Assembly: GCA_964631745.1 (NCBI GenBank)
Contig: CAZVWV010000002.1
Location: forward strand, 1-64,000
From: CAZVWV01 sp964631745
Lineage (GTDB): Bacteria; Bdellovibrionota_C; UBA2361; JBGSMV01
DNA length: 64,000 bases
Direction of reading: 5' to 3'
This document shows positions 1 to 9,096 of the stretch, one piece after another. How positions within the stretch are numbered: position 1 is the stretch's first letter; each line of letters starts with the position of its first letter. Position numbers and translations under genes: made by a program. Below the pieces are notes generated by a model. That model made no database searches, was not told the DNA's origin, and saw nothing but the letters and a program-made list of their open reading frames with translations.

Positions 1-1
1 C

Positions 2-1480
2 CCTTTCGGTTGCGTCGATGCGGCCGAGTCCATCTACCATCTGCGCGAGATCGTAGCCGGCCGCGTCCCATACCGTGATATATTCAGCCATCATTTCCTG
101 GGGTACCTAATCCCACTCTATCTCGCCAACGCCGTACTGAAATTTAGTGAGATAGGATTTTGGACCTGGGTGGTAGTCTTTCAGTTAACAGCAGCCCTGT
201 TTGCATATCTCGCCGTTAAACAGATAGCTTCCGCCACCCAAGCAAACTTAGCGGCAATATTGGTACTAACAATAGGCTGGTTCCCAAACTGGGAAGGAAA
301 TCTCTTTCAGAATCAGGCCATCTACCAGCCCTTTCTTTGGCTAGCGCTGCTTTCACTCTTTAGTGCACATCGAAAAAGCTCCAAAGCGCATCTGTGCCTG
401 ATGGGGCTAGCCTTTGGATTTCTCACTACCTTAGATCAGCGTCTAATAATTTTTAATGCGCTACCGTTGCTCAGTCTTTACTTCACCAGAAAAAGTCTCT
501 CCCCGCGTTCATATTTAGCCGTATTCGGAAGCTGGGCCATACTTCCAGTATCCGCCCTTTGGTATCTAAGTTATCACGCCGCCCTGGCTGATTTTTGGCA
601 CCAAACCATTGTATTCCCGTTACTGCAAAGAAACGCCAATCTAGGCGCGGCCTTTGGAACCCGTGTCTACGAACTACTAAAAGCGGCTTGCTGCGTGCAC
701 CCTATAGAATTAATACTATCTCTCTATGCTCTCTTTGTTTTCACCAAACACAAAATCAGCACACACATCAAAATCTTCGCCATAACTTTAGCGCTAGCGG
801 GACTAGGCGCTGCAAGCATGGGCGGCCGAAACTACATCAACTATGCGCTCTTCTTAGCTCCAGCCATAATCTTGTTTTTAACGCTAGCGTGGGAGAGCCC
901 TGCAAAACTTGGTAGCTACGCCAAGCGTGCCTATCAAGTATCTCTAATTACCGCCCTAACCTTGGCAAGTCTAGCCCCCATCATACGAGGGTTAAAGTAT
1001 CACCAAGTCCAGATACAACCAGAAACAGAAACGCTAAACGCCCTAGTAGAACTAACCCACTCCGAACGCACCGCCAAGGATGAAATCCTAATCTGGGGCT
1101 ACCTACCCCAATTCTATCTGCTCACCAACTCCCTCTCCCCCTTTGAAGATATCTCATTTATCTCAATTGTGGGCGGGAACTTCACCTCCGATCCCAATAT
1201 AACCCAGCAAACCGACTCAATTATGGTCGCCAAGTTTGAAAAGCAAATGACCGACTCGCCCCCAAAATTCTTTGTGCAGTATCTAGTTAACTCCAACGCC
1301 GTGCTCTCTGACCCGACCTTCTTCAAACAAAAGAGCCTGCCCAGCGTGCCGTATCCGCAGGCCGGGCTGGAGCTGCCAAATCAGAGAAGACTTCGCGAGG
1401 TGCTTGGCTTGCGCTATCGTAAGATAGGAGAGATGGCTGGGCGGTATGATGGGGCCATTGTGTATGAGTTAGATCGATAA
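2..1480 (+). CDS. GT-C (GT39/PMT-like) integral membrane protein, 5' end outside window
   Basis: The reading frame is open from base 2, so the gene begins before the window; about 492 residues are present. It is a polytopic membrane protein with many hydrophobic helices. Near the start it has the motif GRVPYRDIFSHHFLG, and later GGRNYINYALFLAPA. This layout (first lumenal loop with Y-R-D and H, then a late H/N-Y helix) is that of GT-C glycosyltransferases using polyprenyl-phosphate sugars. The same two motifs recur in the genes at 2324-3919 and (first motif only) 5230-5586, so these are paralogs. The sugar and acceptor are unknown. Codon use changes abruptly near 1330, from C/A-ending to G/T-ending codons. 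Confidence 0.75.
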   Translation, partial: PFGCVDAAESIYHLREIVAGRVPYRDIFSHHFLGYLIPLYLANAVLKFSEIGFWTWVVVFQLTAALFAYLAVKQIASATQANLAAILVLTIGWFPNWEGNLFQNQAIYQPFLWLALLSLFSAHRKSSKAHLCLMGLAFGFLTTLDQRLIIFNALPLLSLYFTRKSLSPRSYLAVFGSWAILPVSALWYLSYHAALADFWHQTIVFPLLQRNANLGAAFGTRVYELLKAACCVHPIELILSLYALFVFTKHKISTHIKIFAITLALAGLGAASMGGRNYINYALFLAPAIILFLTLAWESPAKLGSYAKRAYQVSLITALTLASLAPIIRGLKYHQVQIQPETETLNALVELTHSERTAKDEILIWGYLPQFYLLTNSLSPFEDISFISIVGGNFTSDPNITQQTDSIMVAKFEKQMTDSPPKFFVQYLVNSNAVLSDPTFFKQKSLPSVPYPQAGLELPNQRRLREVLGLRYRKIGEMAGRYDGAIVYELDR

Positions 1481-1556
1481 CGCCCGTTGATGCCTATACA
1501 TCCCAGGGCATGACAACCACCGCTCCTCTCCCGGCGCCTTGAACAGCGCTACCGAT

Positions 1557-1964
1557 CTAAGCAGCTTTACTCTTCGGTAATTCGGCCAACAAATTGGGGT
1601 GTTGATTGAGCAGACGAAGAAGATTATCCGTGGAGCGCATCTGCAAAGTCTCCCCCCTTTCGTAGCGACTAAAGCCATTTGCTCCACCACCAAAGTATTG
1701 GGCGGCCTGTTGTTGGGTAAGCCTTAGTTTCTTTCGGATAGCTTTGACCTCGTCCGAAGTCAAAAAGCCGTCAATACCCGCTTGCCAGTCATGCAAAGAC
1801 TTTCGTGTCACCCTGAGATCCTCCGCATCAAGAACCCCCTCGGAACAAACGCTACAGTATTCGCCCGGTTGAGCAAGCTTTAGCTTGTGGCCCTTGTACC
1901 TGAAGGTCTCTTGAATTGTTTTGCGATGCAGTTGGCCTTTCTTACAGAAGGGACATTTTCTCAT
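1557..1964 (-). CDS. mqsA: MqsA-family antitoxin (zinc-finger plus HTH)
   Basis: The protein has 135 residues. The N-terminal half carries two Cys pairs (CPFCKKG near residue 4 and CSVCSEG near residue 37), the zinc site of MqsA/YgiT proteins. The C-terminal half is an HTH_3-type DNA-binding domain (about residues 70-125, with LRLTQQQAAQYFGGG). It lies one base downstream of the toxin gene, the mqsR-mqsA order of E. coli. By family knowledge it neutralises MqsR through the zinc domain and represses its own operon through the HTH; a matching operator lies upstream of mqsR. Length is normal for the family and nothing looks broken. Confidence 0.9.
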   Translation of the reverse strand: MRKCPFCKKGQLHRKTIQETFRYKGHKLKLAQPGEYCSVCSEGVLDAEDLRVTRKSLHDWQAGIDGFLTSDEVKAIRKKLRLTQQQAAQYFGGGANGFSRYERGETLQMRSTDNLLRLLNQHPNLLAELPKSKAA

Positions 1965-1965
1965 A

Positions 1966-2268
1966 CTATTTTTCCTTGAAAGAAACTATTAAATGGCCGC
2001 GTTCGTCTTTCATGAACTTTACATACAAGGCTAAATGACCAAATCGAGCATGATACACATCTTGCCACACTCGCGAATCCGCATAAGTCGTCATCGACTT
2101 ATAAAAGTTGCCGGATTTAAGATTTTGAATCACAGAAATCACATCCTCATCTCTTAACCCAAGCGCCCTGGCTGATATATGCGCGGTGCGAGTCATCCGC
2201 AACCCCGATACCGCAAGGAAAGTCTTCTTGATATCTTCTAAATTGTAGCTACAACGACGCTTATCCAT
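1966..2268 (-). CDS. mqsR: MqsR-family mRNA interferase toxin
   Basis: The protein has 100 residues, the usual MqsR size (98 in E. coli). Diagnostic stretches are FYKSMTTYADSRVWQDVY in the middle and the C-terminal LIVSFKEK, both near-identical to MqsR. The family is a RelE-fold ribosome-independent endoribonuclease cutting mRNA at GCU in E. coli; target specificity here is not shown. It is the first gene of a two-gene operon with mqsA. The ATG is preceded 7 bases upstream by AGG. The pair sits between two membrane glycosyltransferase-like genes, a typical accessory location. Confidence 0.92.
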   Translation of the reverse strand: MDKRRCSYNLEDIKKTFLAVSGLRMTRTAHISARALGLRDEDVISVIQNLKSGNFYKSMTTYADSRVWQDVYHARFGHLALYVKFMKDERGHLIVSFKEK

Positions 2269-2286
2269 TAACTAACCTGTAAGTGT

Positions 2287-2315
2287 AGTTTAACCTATTA
2301 GGTTAGATAAGTCTA
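2287..2315 (-). promoter_or_regulatory. mqsRA promoter with MqsA operator palindrome
   Basis: AACCT-ATT-AGGTT at 2292-2304 (extended TAACCTATTAGGTTA, 2291-2305) matches the known MqsA operator AACCT-N(2-4)-AGGTT. On the minus strand it falls in the 17-base spacer between a weak -35 (TAGACT, 2310-2315) and -10 (TAAACT, 2287-2292). This would start the transcript about 12 bases before mqsR. A further half-site AACCT lies at 2274-2278. The palindrome is seen directly; the promoter boxes are weak matches. Confidence 0.7.
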
Positions 2316-2323
2316 TGACCGTT

Positions 2324-3919
2324 TTACGAAGTTTGCCCATTAATTATTCCGGGCGCGACATAGGGCCTTAACTTATAAACCTCCGCACGGTCAAACTCAC
2401 CTTCAAAAGTGGCAACACGCTCGTAGCGGTTACTTATGAGATCCTTCACGTATTCTAAGTGCGGCAAATGTTTGAAATCCATCTGCTTCATCGGTGGTCC
2501 CAGTGGATGCCCTACATAAGAGTTGCTAGCAGGTCCAATAAATTCCGGATTACGGTCGCGCATGGTCTCATAATACACAAATATTATCGGCGCAGTGTCG
2601 GTCAGATAATTTTTAAGCAGCACAGACATTTGAGGGTCAATCCCTTGATCTTCAAGTTGATTAGATTCGTAATTGGCCCCCAAAGCCGAGTAGAGTCCCA
2701 TGTCAGGAAAAGAAGTGCGGCGTTCACTATACAAATAGATGCTTGGGGCTGGTCCCCAAACGAGAACTTCTTCGCCGAAGTCGGAATTTTTCCGCACTAC
2801 CTCAGCCGCGTTTCGCATGACTAGATCGTCCACCGGCAAGGTCCACCTGCCCGCGCCAATTCCAACACAGATCGGGAATAGCATGTAGCTGCCGCAAAGG
2901 GCGAAGAGTAACCCTTTCAGGTAACGAAACGAAATGGCGCACGCTAATAACCCAGTACTCAGGACAACAGCGGGCTGAAGCACCAAAAGATAATGAATAT
3001 AGTAGCGTCCGCCAAGCACTGAGTAGATAAGCCCTAACACAGTTACTGATAAGTAAATCACTCGGTAAGGCTTTGGAACGGCACGAACTGCGAGGCAAAT
3101 TAGGAAGCCGATTCCAATCAGCGCAGCTGCCATAGGCTCCGCATCAACTCCCTTTTTTAAAAACTCGAGAATTGAGAATGGAACACCCTTATTACGCATC
3201 GATAATGGAAAAATCAGGGCATGCTGAACGCAGCTCCAAAGTGCGCCGTGTGCGTAGAGCCACAGCCCGGCTAAGCTCGGCACGAGAGCCACGAAAACCA
3301 TCGCGGTGGCAACGGCACGCTTCCGATTAAGCCAGCTTGAATGGCAGAGTGGTAAGAACATCATCGACCCATACAGAATAAGCCGTTGGTCCATCACGGC
3401 CATAATTCCAAGCAAGAAACCCGCTCCTGCCATCATCCTAGATGATTGCAATCGCCAAGCTCGCGCTAAACTCACAAGAAGCAACCATATTAGCGGCAAC
3501 GCCTGGCTTTGAAGCTCAAAAATAAATCCTACCCATCCATACAGCCAACCGATAGTTACTGCCACCGTCGCTAACAAGACGCGAACGTTTGGCAAACCTA
3601 ATTCTTTGGCCAGCATAAATGCTAGAAGCGCTGTGATGCATATATAACTGGCACTCAAACACCAGACCGCGTCCGGCGAATTTAAGAACATCAGCGGAAA
3701 AACATATCCCATGAAATGGTGGGTCACGTCATCGACGTAAGGAATACGCCCGCTCTTAACTACCAGAGCGTGATAAATCATCTCTGTGATGTCGTAAGAG
3801 AGATAAGAATGGTTACGAAAGCTAGAAATCCCAAGGAAGGCGGTCATGATAAGCAGAATGAATATTCCTACCGTGACCGCCCAGGCCTTTGTGCGCTGAC
3901 AACATAGCTCTAAAATCAT
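2324..3919 (-). CDS. GT-C (GT39/PMT-like) integral membrane protein
   Basis: The protein has 531 residues, with an N-terminal membrane helix at about residues 14-32 and about ten further hydrophobic segments. The first loop carries DITEMIYHALVVKSGRIPY followed by VTHHFMG, and a late segment reads GGRYYIHYLLVLQPAVVL. These match the paralog at the left edge of the window, including the C-terminal domain beginning EEVLVWGPAPSIYLYSERR. GT-C proteins of this kind transfer sugars from lipid-phosphate donors on the outer face of the inner membrane. Donor and acceptor cannot be read from sequence. It stands alone, with mqsRA downstream. Confidence 0.75.
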   Translation of the reverse strand: MILELCCQRTKAWAVTVGIFILLIMTAFLGISSFRNHSYLSYDITEMIYHALVVKSGRIPYVDDVTHHFMGYVFPLMFLNSPDAVWCLSASYICITALLAFMLAKELGLPNVRVLLATVAVTIGWLYGWVGFIFELQSQALPLIWLLLVSLARAWRLQSSRMMAGAGFLLGIMAVMDQRLILYGSMMFLPLCHSSWLNRKRAVATAMVFVALVPSLAGLWLYAHGALWSCVQHALIFPLSMRNKGVPFSILEFLKKGVDAEPMAAALIGIGFLICLAVRAVPKPYRVIYLSVTVLGLIYSVLGGRYYIHYLLVLQPAVVLSTGLLACAISFRYLKGLLFALCGSYMLFPICVGIGAGRWTLPVDDLVMRNAAEVVRKNSDFGEEVLVWGPAPSIYLYSERRTSFPDMGLYSALGANYESNQLEDQGIDPQMSVLLKNYLTDTAPIIFVYYETMRDRNPEFIGPASNSYVGHPLGPPMKQMDFKHLPHLEYVKDLISNRYERVATFEGEFDRAEVYKLRPYVAPGIINGQTS

Positions 3920-4024
3920 TTAGAGTATTAAATCAAAATCTTATTGTGCTCGAAAGAGCAGTAAGTCATGGCACGATGGTAGAGCTGGCTGGAAATTGCG
4001 GGTTCGCTCCCGAGCCGATCGGAT

Positions 4025-5306
4025 TTAATCTGAGGTCTTAGGAGCTGCATACTGCATTAGTTTTCGATCCAAAAGTAGTATTGAACCGAAAAGAACACAT
4101 TTCAACAACCAAGCCACCAAGTTATACCCTAAACTCGGCAAAACAGTATAAACCTGGAAACAAAACGCAAGACTGAGCCAGCATTTGCTATATGCGACCC
4201 AATGAAACAATTTTTGCGACTCCACCATCAAGAGCGTTACCGGCACGATAACTAAGAACTCCTCAAAATGCCCGATATATGGACTGAACAGCAAATACAC
4301 CGCCATTATATAAATAAGTCCTCGCAACGCCCTGGCGTGCGAGTTTACCTCCACACCAAAAGCTCGCAAACTCGCCAAGCACACCCAGATAAGGAGCGCG
4401 CTCAGGGCACTCGCAAGGCCTTGTGCCAATCGGATTCCGAGAAAAGGCGCAAAGACCCGAATAAAGGTACAGTCTATAAAATCTAACGACCAGAATTTAT
4501 AGGGGCCTTCAAAAGCAGCGCCCGAGTAAGCCCGAAGTGCTGCAAGGTGTTCCCAAAGTATCCCGATCCCCCACCGCGCCGAGACAAACGTCATCGCCAC
4601 CAATAAAAACGTTAAGCCCAGCATCAGCGCCTTGAAACGCCTCGCGAAAATCAATATGGCAGCTCCACAAAGTAAATAAGGGAATTTAATCCCAAGAAGC
4701 AGGATACCAAAACCCATTACCAGATCCCGAGTTATAGTGGCTGATTGAGTAGCGTAGTAAAATAGAAGTAGTAGAAGCCCCGCCGCAAAAATCGAGCTCT
4801 GTCCGAGCATAACCGCCCGCACAAATGGGGAAGAAAAAATGAACGGCAAAATTAAAAGCAGCGGACCATGCCCAATTAGCCCGACAGGCTCAGAGCAGCG
4901 CGTCACCCGGAGCAACCCGTAAAGAAGTATTAAGCATGAAAGGCCGACAAAGTGCATAGGCCAATTGAGGCGAGAGGTGCAGCGCTACTGTAAAGGGATA
5001 CCATACAAGAATAGCAACCGGCCCAACCCCCACCGGCATTACGCCACTAGGCACAGACCCAAAATACGCCGTTAAGCCGTCAATTTGCGACTGCAATGTA
5101 TAGATACTCCCAATCTTGTTCGACCAAAGTTCGTCGATTAGTATGAGATGATAGGTAAAGTCTTGAACTCTAAGCAGGCCGAAGTTCGAGGTAATTAATC
5201 GTTGATTAGCGGCATTTATCAGATAAACAGTGATAACCAAGATACTGAAAACAAGTACGAAAAAGGCTGCGGTATGGGCTCTCTTCTGGTTAATCGTTGC
5301 CTGCAT
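4025..5306 (-). pseudogene. GT87-like (DUF2029) membrane glycosyltransferase gene split by a frameshift
   Basis: Two minus-strand frames, 5306-4890 (138 residues) and 4957-4025 (310 residues), overlap by 68 bases and together give the roughly 420-residue length of GT87-type mannosyltransferase-like proteins. The first part has an N-terminal helix and an extracytoplasmic domain with YHLILIDELWSNKIGSIYTL. The second continues with helices and the GQSSIFAAGLLLLLFY stretch typical of GT87. The switch lies near 4950-4955, where the upstream frame gives QLAYALCRPF and the downstream frame MHFVGLSCLILLYG. A one-base indel, a sequencing error or programmed frameshifting could each explain it. No obvious slippery heptamer is visible, so decay or error is preferred. 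Confidence 0.6.
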
Positions 5307-5586
5307 GAATGTGTTATCCGTTATGTGGTGGTTTAACTTAGACTACCTTACCACCGACCTAGCCCAACTAATCTACCATGCGAAAGAGTTGGCCATCGGG
5401 CGAATCCCATATCGCGACATATTTAGCCACCACTTTTTGGGGCTGCTGCTACCACTTCGTGTTATAGACATAATATGGTCGATCTCCCCCGGCCAGCAAT
5501 GGGCACTTTGTCTGGCCTATAATTTTTGCAATGCTATTCTGATCTTTCTCATAGTTCGCGAACTCGCCAGCCCCCGCGAAGCAGCC
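5230..5586 (+). pseudogene. GT-C membrane protein gene truncated by IS66 insertion
   Basis: About 119 codons remain, starting with GTG at 5230; the first in-frame ATG is at 5305. The fragment holds the first membrane helix and the paralog motif GRIPYRDIFSHHFLG. It runs directly into the IS66 terminus GTAAGCGG at 5587 and soon meets a stop. The rest of a protein of about 500 residues is absent. The start region overlaps the start of the opposite-strand GT87-like gene by 77 bases. Confidence 0.7.
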
Positions 5587-6165
5587 GTAAGCGGTCACTG
5601 AGGCGCGTTATTGCGCAGGCGAATTTTCCAATTTTTTAGCATTCCACTCCGCCGCCCAAAGCCGTGGCGTAAGCTCTGCCACCTTAGCCATGGGGGTGGA
5701 GTCTACACGCTGCAGCACGTCTACGAAATAATCGAACGGTCGCACGCCATGCAACCGGCACGCTGCCACTAAGGATTGCACTATGGCCACCACCTTGGCG
5801 CCAACCTCAGTCCAACAAAACATCCAGTTTTTGCGCCCCATAGGGATAGGTCGTAAGGTACGTTCAAGCTTGTTGTTATCGATGGGAACCGCCGGGTCGC
5901 CCAAAAATACGCGTAGCTCTGCTTCGGCGCGAAGCGCGTGACTGGCAGCTTTGAGAAATGCATTAGATGGTAAAAGCGCCTTGGTCAGCTGCTCAGCCCG
6001 CAGCCAGTTAAAAAACTCATCCACTATCGGACGGGAATGTCGGTCCCGGGCCTTTAGCCTCTCTTCCAAAGAGGCATCTTTAACCACTTCCTCGATATCG
6101 TAAAGCCGGCGGATATACTCCAGCGCCTTATCACTTAGTTCCGGTTCATACTGCTTTGCTTCAAA
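5587..6165 (-). mobile_element. Truncated IS66-family element, 3' end with TnpC C-terminus (copy 1)
   Basis: The element end reads GTAAGCGGTCACTGAGGCGC at 5587, the GTAAGCG start usual for IS66 termini. It is followed by the last roughly 190 codons of the TnpC DDE transposase on the minus strand (stop at 5608). Diagnostic residues are DNNKLERTLRPIPMGRKNW, which includes the late catalytic region of IS66 transposases. The frame opens with a TTG at 6240, but residues before FEAKQYEPE are unrelated flank. TnpA, TnpB and the first 60% of TnpC are absent, so it cannot transpose by itself. It is almost identical, in inverse orientation, to the copy at 19036-19624. Confidence 0.88.
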
Positions 6166-6348
6166 AATAATTGCGTGCGCACTTGGTAAGTTGTCAGGGA
6201 GTGATGAAGATTCGCTAGACACAAAAATTATGTAGCACAATAATTTTCCTGATGCATTATTTTCTCTTCATTCTCGTAAAGAAAATAGCAACTTCTTTAA
6301 CTGCAGCCCTTCTAGCACACACATCAGCTCGCGGTAACTTATCTCTTC

Positions 6349-6428
6349 CGTGTGTGGACTCCACCCCCATGTCTAAGGTGGCAGAGCTTACGCCAAGGCT
6401 TTGGGCGGCGGAGGGGATGCTAAAAACC
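6349..6428 (+). mobile_element. Short scrap of IS66 tnpC 3' end
   Basis: About 80 bases match the tnpC 3' region of the other two copies with a few changes, encoding VDSTPMSKVAELTPRLWAAE on the plus strand, opposite to the neighbouring copy 1. This shows at least one more insertion or an inversion at this spot. Confidence 0.75.
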
Positions 6429-6464
6429 TGCAAGAGCAATTTCAAAATTCTAGCTTCGCTTGAC

Positions 6465-7910
6465 TTAGTCCTTACCAACGGCGTTCTTTCGAATCCATAA
6501 TTGAACGCGCCGGTTATTTGATTTTATTAGTGAGAAATTACTATTAAGATACCGCTGAATATCCAGACCCTCTCTAGTCATGCGCTCATTGAGCGCCAAG
6601 AATCTTTCATGATTTTTTGGATCGATTACGATTACCTTGGCAACATCAAGAATACCGGGCATCGCCAAAGCAGAGACAGATTCATAAAACCCACAGCCAA
6701 CTCCCATGGTGGTCAAAATTGGGTCTCTAAGCTTCTTACTAAGAAAGCAAAGCGAAGGGTCCGCAAAAACTAACGCCGAGGATTCGTGTGGGATATTGTC
6801 ATCTAGATCTTTTGCCAAGAACCTTTGTTGATCTCTCGGTTGCCATTTCTGGAACTGGAAAGAAAGAGAAGTTACACAAATTGGATAGATCACGAGAATA
6901 CTAAACATCACAGCAAAATAGATTAGCTTGAGGCTATTTCTTTTTAGAGAGCTCTGCATGAGTTGCCAGATACCGGTAAAGGCAATCAACTTTACGAATG
7001 GCGCGGCTAATATTATATAGTGAGGATAGGTACGGAAATAGAGGGGCAGCAGCGACGCAATCAGTGCAACAAACGCAGCCACTAAAATTTCAAACACGCA
7101 TCTTGGCATTGGCAAAGCTACCATCCACAGCAAAGGGACGATGACAGGCGCAAGTAACAGGGTAAGTCGAGCCAATATTTTCCAGTCAAAAGAGAACCCG
7201 GTATAGTGCCCACCCGACAGCGTATGCAATAAGTCGACAGGCGATACACCACCGATAATATATAAGGCCGAGAAACAAAGAATAATGGGGATTGTGTATC
7301 CGATTATAAAAATGAGTATTCGTTTAATTCTAGTTTCAATATTGAATGAGTTACGCAAAGTTAATAACAGCAAACAGGGAACAATAAATAATCCAAACTG
7401 CTTGTAAAGAAACGCGAGACCGCTGCAATACCCTGAGAAAAAGACACCTTGAATGGGGTAACGAACGAGCAAGTAGAACGAAAATAAACTCAGTAGAGCC
7501 ACAAACGGTTCGAGGACGATGTAAGTACCTTCGTAGTAGAACGTCATAAATAGAAGAGCCAGGGCGCCAAGGGTACTCAAGTTGGGGTCTTTGGTAATTA
7601 TCCTTAGGAGCTTATAAAGTATCCACGCTGTAATAAGCTGAACTACGACTAACATCGATAGGTAGATGGAATAATCAGCTTCTCGATTACTCACCCAGGC
7701 AATAACAGCAAAAGTAAATATTCCGAAAGGTGTGTATCCACAACTAAAATCCCTATAAAGGACCAATCCGTTGGATACATAATTCGCGGCACGCAAGTAG
7801 GCACCCGCATCTGGGTTGATTGGAGCAAACTCAATAATCGAACCCGCTGCTAATGCAAAGATGCAACTTAGTACAATATTTAGAAAAACGATGATTCTTC
7901 TGGGCGACAT
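6465..7910 (-). CDS. GT-C-type polytopic membrane protein
   Basis: The protein has 481 residues and about eleven hydrophobic helices. The first loop has NPDAGAYLRAANYVSNGLVL then YRDFSCGYTPFG, a variant of the GT-C 'acidic residue, then G-x-Y-R-D-x-x-x-x-x-P' loop. A later stretch is YFRTYPHYIILAAPF. It is more distant from the other three GT-C proteins here. The start ATG abuts the stop codon of the GT2 gene (7911), so the two are probably co-translated: the GT2 would load a sugar on polyprenyl phosphate and this protein could use it. That pairing is inference from context. The 3' end lies 40 bases from an IS66 scrap. Confidence 0.72.
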   Translation of the reverse strand: MSPRRIIVFLNIVLSCIFALAAGSIIEFAPINPDAGAYLRAANYVSNGLVLYRDFSCGYTPFGIFTFAVIAWVSNREADYSIYLSMLVVVQLITAWILYKLLRIITKDPNLSTLGALALLFMTFYYEGTYIVLEPFVALLSLFSFYLLVRYPIQGVFFSGYCSGLAFLYKQFGLFIVPCLLLLTLRNSFNIETRIKRILIFIIGYTIPIILCFSALYIIGGVSPVDLLHTLSGGHYTGFSFDWKILARLTLLLAPVIVPLLWMVALPMPRCVFEILVAAFVALIASLLPLYFRTYPHYIILAAPFVKLIAFTGIWQLMQSSLKRNSLKLIYFAVMFSILVIYPICVTSLSFQFQKWQPRDQQRFLAKDLDDNIPHESSALVFADPSLCFLSKKLRDPILTTMGVGCGFYESVSALAMPGILDVAKVIVIDPKNHERFLALNERMTREGLDIQRYLNSNFSLIKSNNRRVQLWIRKNAVGKD

Positions 7911-8825
7911 CTAGTCAAGTTGTTTGTCAACTACATAGTTTGGGCGACCTTTAACTTCGTCTAAGATTCGCCAAATATATTCGCCAAGTATTCCCAGCAT
8001 GAACATAATGATGCCGCCAATAATAAGCAATAGCATCATAATTGGTGCCCACCCTTGGAAGGGAATCATATGCGCGTAGTACGCCCAAATGATAGTCAAG
8101 GCGTACAAGAAGCCACTGACAGCAAAGCCTCCCCCTACCACTGTGAGCAAACGAATCGGCAAATAGCTAACGTTCAAAAATGCAGAATAAAAATTCCTGA
8201 ACCGTTTTACAGTATTATACTGCGATTTACCCGTTTTCCGCCGCAACTTGTCATAAGGGATAAATTTAGTTCTATAACCAGTCCATAAAATGTCATATTG
8301 GTAGAAACGATTTCTTTCGCTCAAAGAATTTATAACATTCAATACTTTTCGGTCGAGCAAGGCGAAATCAAATCCACCAGGCGGAACATTTGGCAAGAGC
8401 AACCAATAAAAAATACGTGATGTTAATTTCCTGGCGAAGGAAGTTTGGTGAGTTCGTCTATAGCTAATGACGATTTCGCTCCCTTCCTCCCATGCCTTGA
8501 TCATAGGAACACACTGCTCAGGTGGATCTTGTAAATCTGCGGCCATGTTAATCACACATTCACCGCGCGCATATTGCCAACCCGCCAGAATTGCAGCCAT
8601 TTGACCAAAATTCCTGGTAAAAGAGATAACCCGCACCTTCGCGTCACGTTCTTTTAGAGCCAATAATTCTACTAGAGAGGCATCTGTCGACCCATCATTT
8701 ACGAACAGTAATTCGTAAGAATGATGCGGGAAATGGACTGCAAATTCACCCACAATTCGCTCGTAAAGCGGCATTAGCGAACCGGCATTCTGATAAACTG
8801 GAAAACAAACTGAAATGATACTCAC
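7911..8825 (-). CDS. GT2 glycosyltransferase, DPM/ArnC/GtrB-like, polyprenyl-phosphate sugar synthase
   Basis: The protein has 304 residues. The N-terminal GT-A domain shows ISVCFPVYQNAGSL, LLFVNDGSTD (nucleotide-binding), FTRNFGQMAA and MAADLQDPPE (catalytic metal-binding D-x-D region). Two C-terminal membrane helices (about 225-250 and 262-285) are followed by GEYIWRILDEVKGRPNYVV, the classic ending of GtrB/ArnC-type enzymes. These enzymes move a sugar from a nucleotide donor to undecaprenyl phosphate at the cytosolic face. The start is GTG at 8825. It is immediately followed by a GT-C-type protein that may use its product. Confidence 0.9.
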   Translation of the reverse strand: MSIISVCFPVYQNAGSLMPLYERIVGEFAVHFPHHSYELLFVNDGSTDASLVELLALKERDAKVRVISFTRNFGQMAAILAGWQYARGECVINMAADLQDPPEQCVPMIKAWEEGSEIVISYRRTHQTSFARKLTSRIFYWLLLPNVPPGGFDFALLDRKVLNVINSLSERNRFYQYDILWTGYRTKFIPYDKLRRKTGKSQYNTVKRFRNFYSAFLNVSYLPIRLLTVVGGGFAVSGFLYALTIIWAYYAHMIPFQGWAPIMMLLLIIGGIIMFMLGILGEYIWRILDEVKGRPNYVVDKQLD

Positions 8826-9096
8826 GTTTCACACATGTTTATTCGATGTAGCTTGCCGTCCTAGGCCCTCATGAAGACCACACTGCACGAGAGTCACGAC
8901 ACAAGCTGCATAACAAAACGCTGACCTACCATGGGTTGCCAGTCCACGGGGAAACTACCTCGCCATCCTGTTTACACGTGCGGAGTGGCGGAACTACCAT
9001 TCTTCGCGCCGGCTTGCAATGACTTGCACGATTTTCCATATCTCTTGCCCCCTCGTCCCGGAATCTATTCTCCGACTGGCATGGGAAATAGCACCA

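Noticed and set aside
3968..4016. A functional tRNA gene
   Set aside because: The anticodon arm is missing and the T-stem does not pair over five bases; at best a remnant.
5608..6240. Full IS66 transposase gene
   Set aside because: The frame covers only the C-terminal 195 residues and its first 28 codons are unrelated flank, so it is a truncated remnant.
8826..9096. Open frame at 8931-9131 on the plus strand between the GT2 and methyltransferase genes
   Set aside because: It overlaps the methyltransferase 3' end, has no recognisable protein pattern and no good ribosome-binding site; the gap appears to be non-coding.
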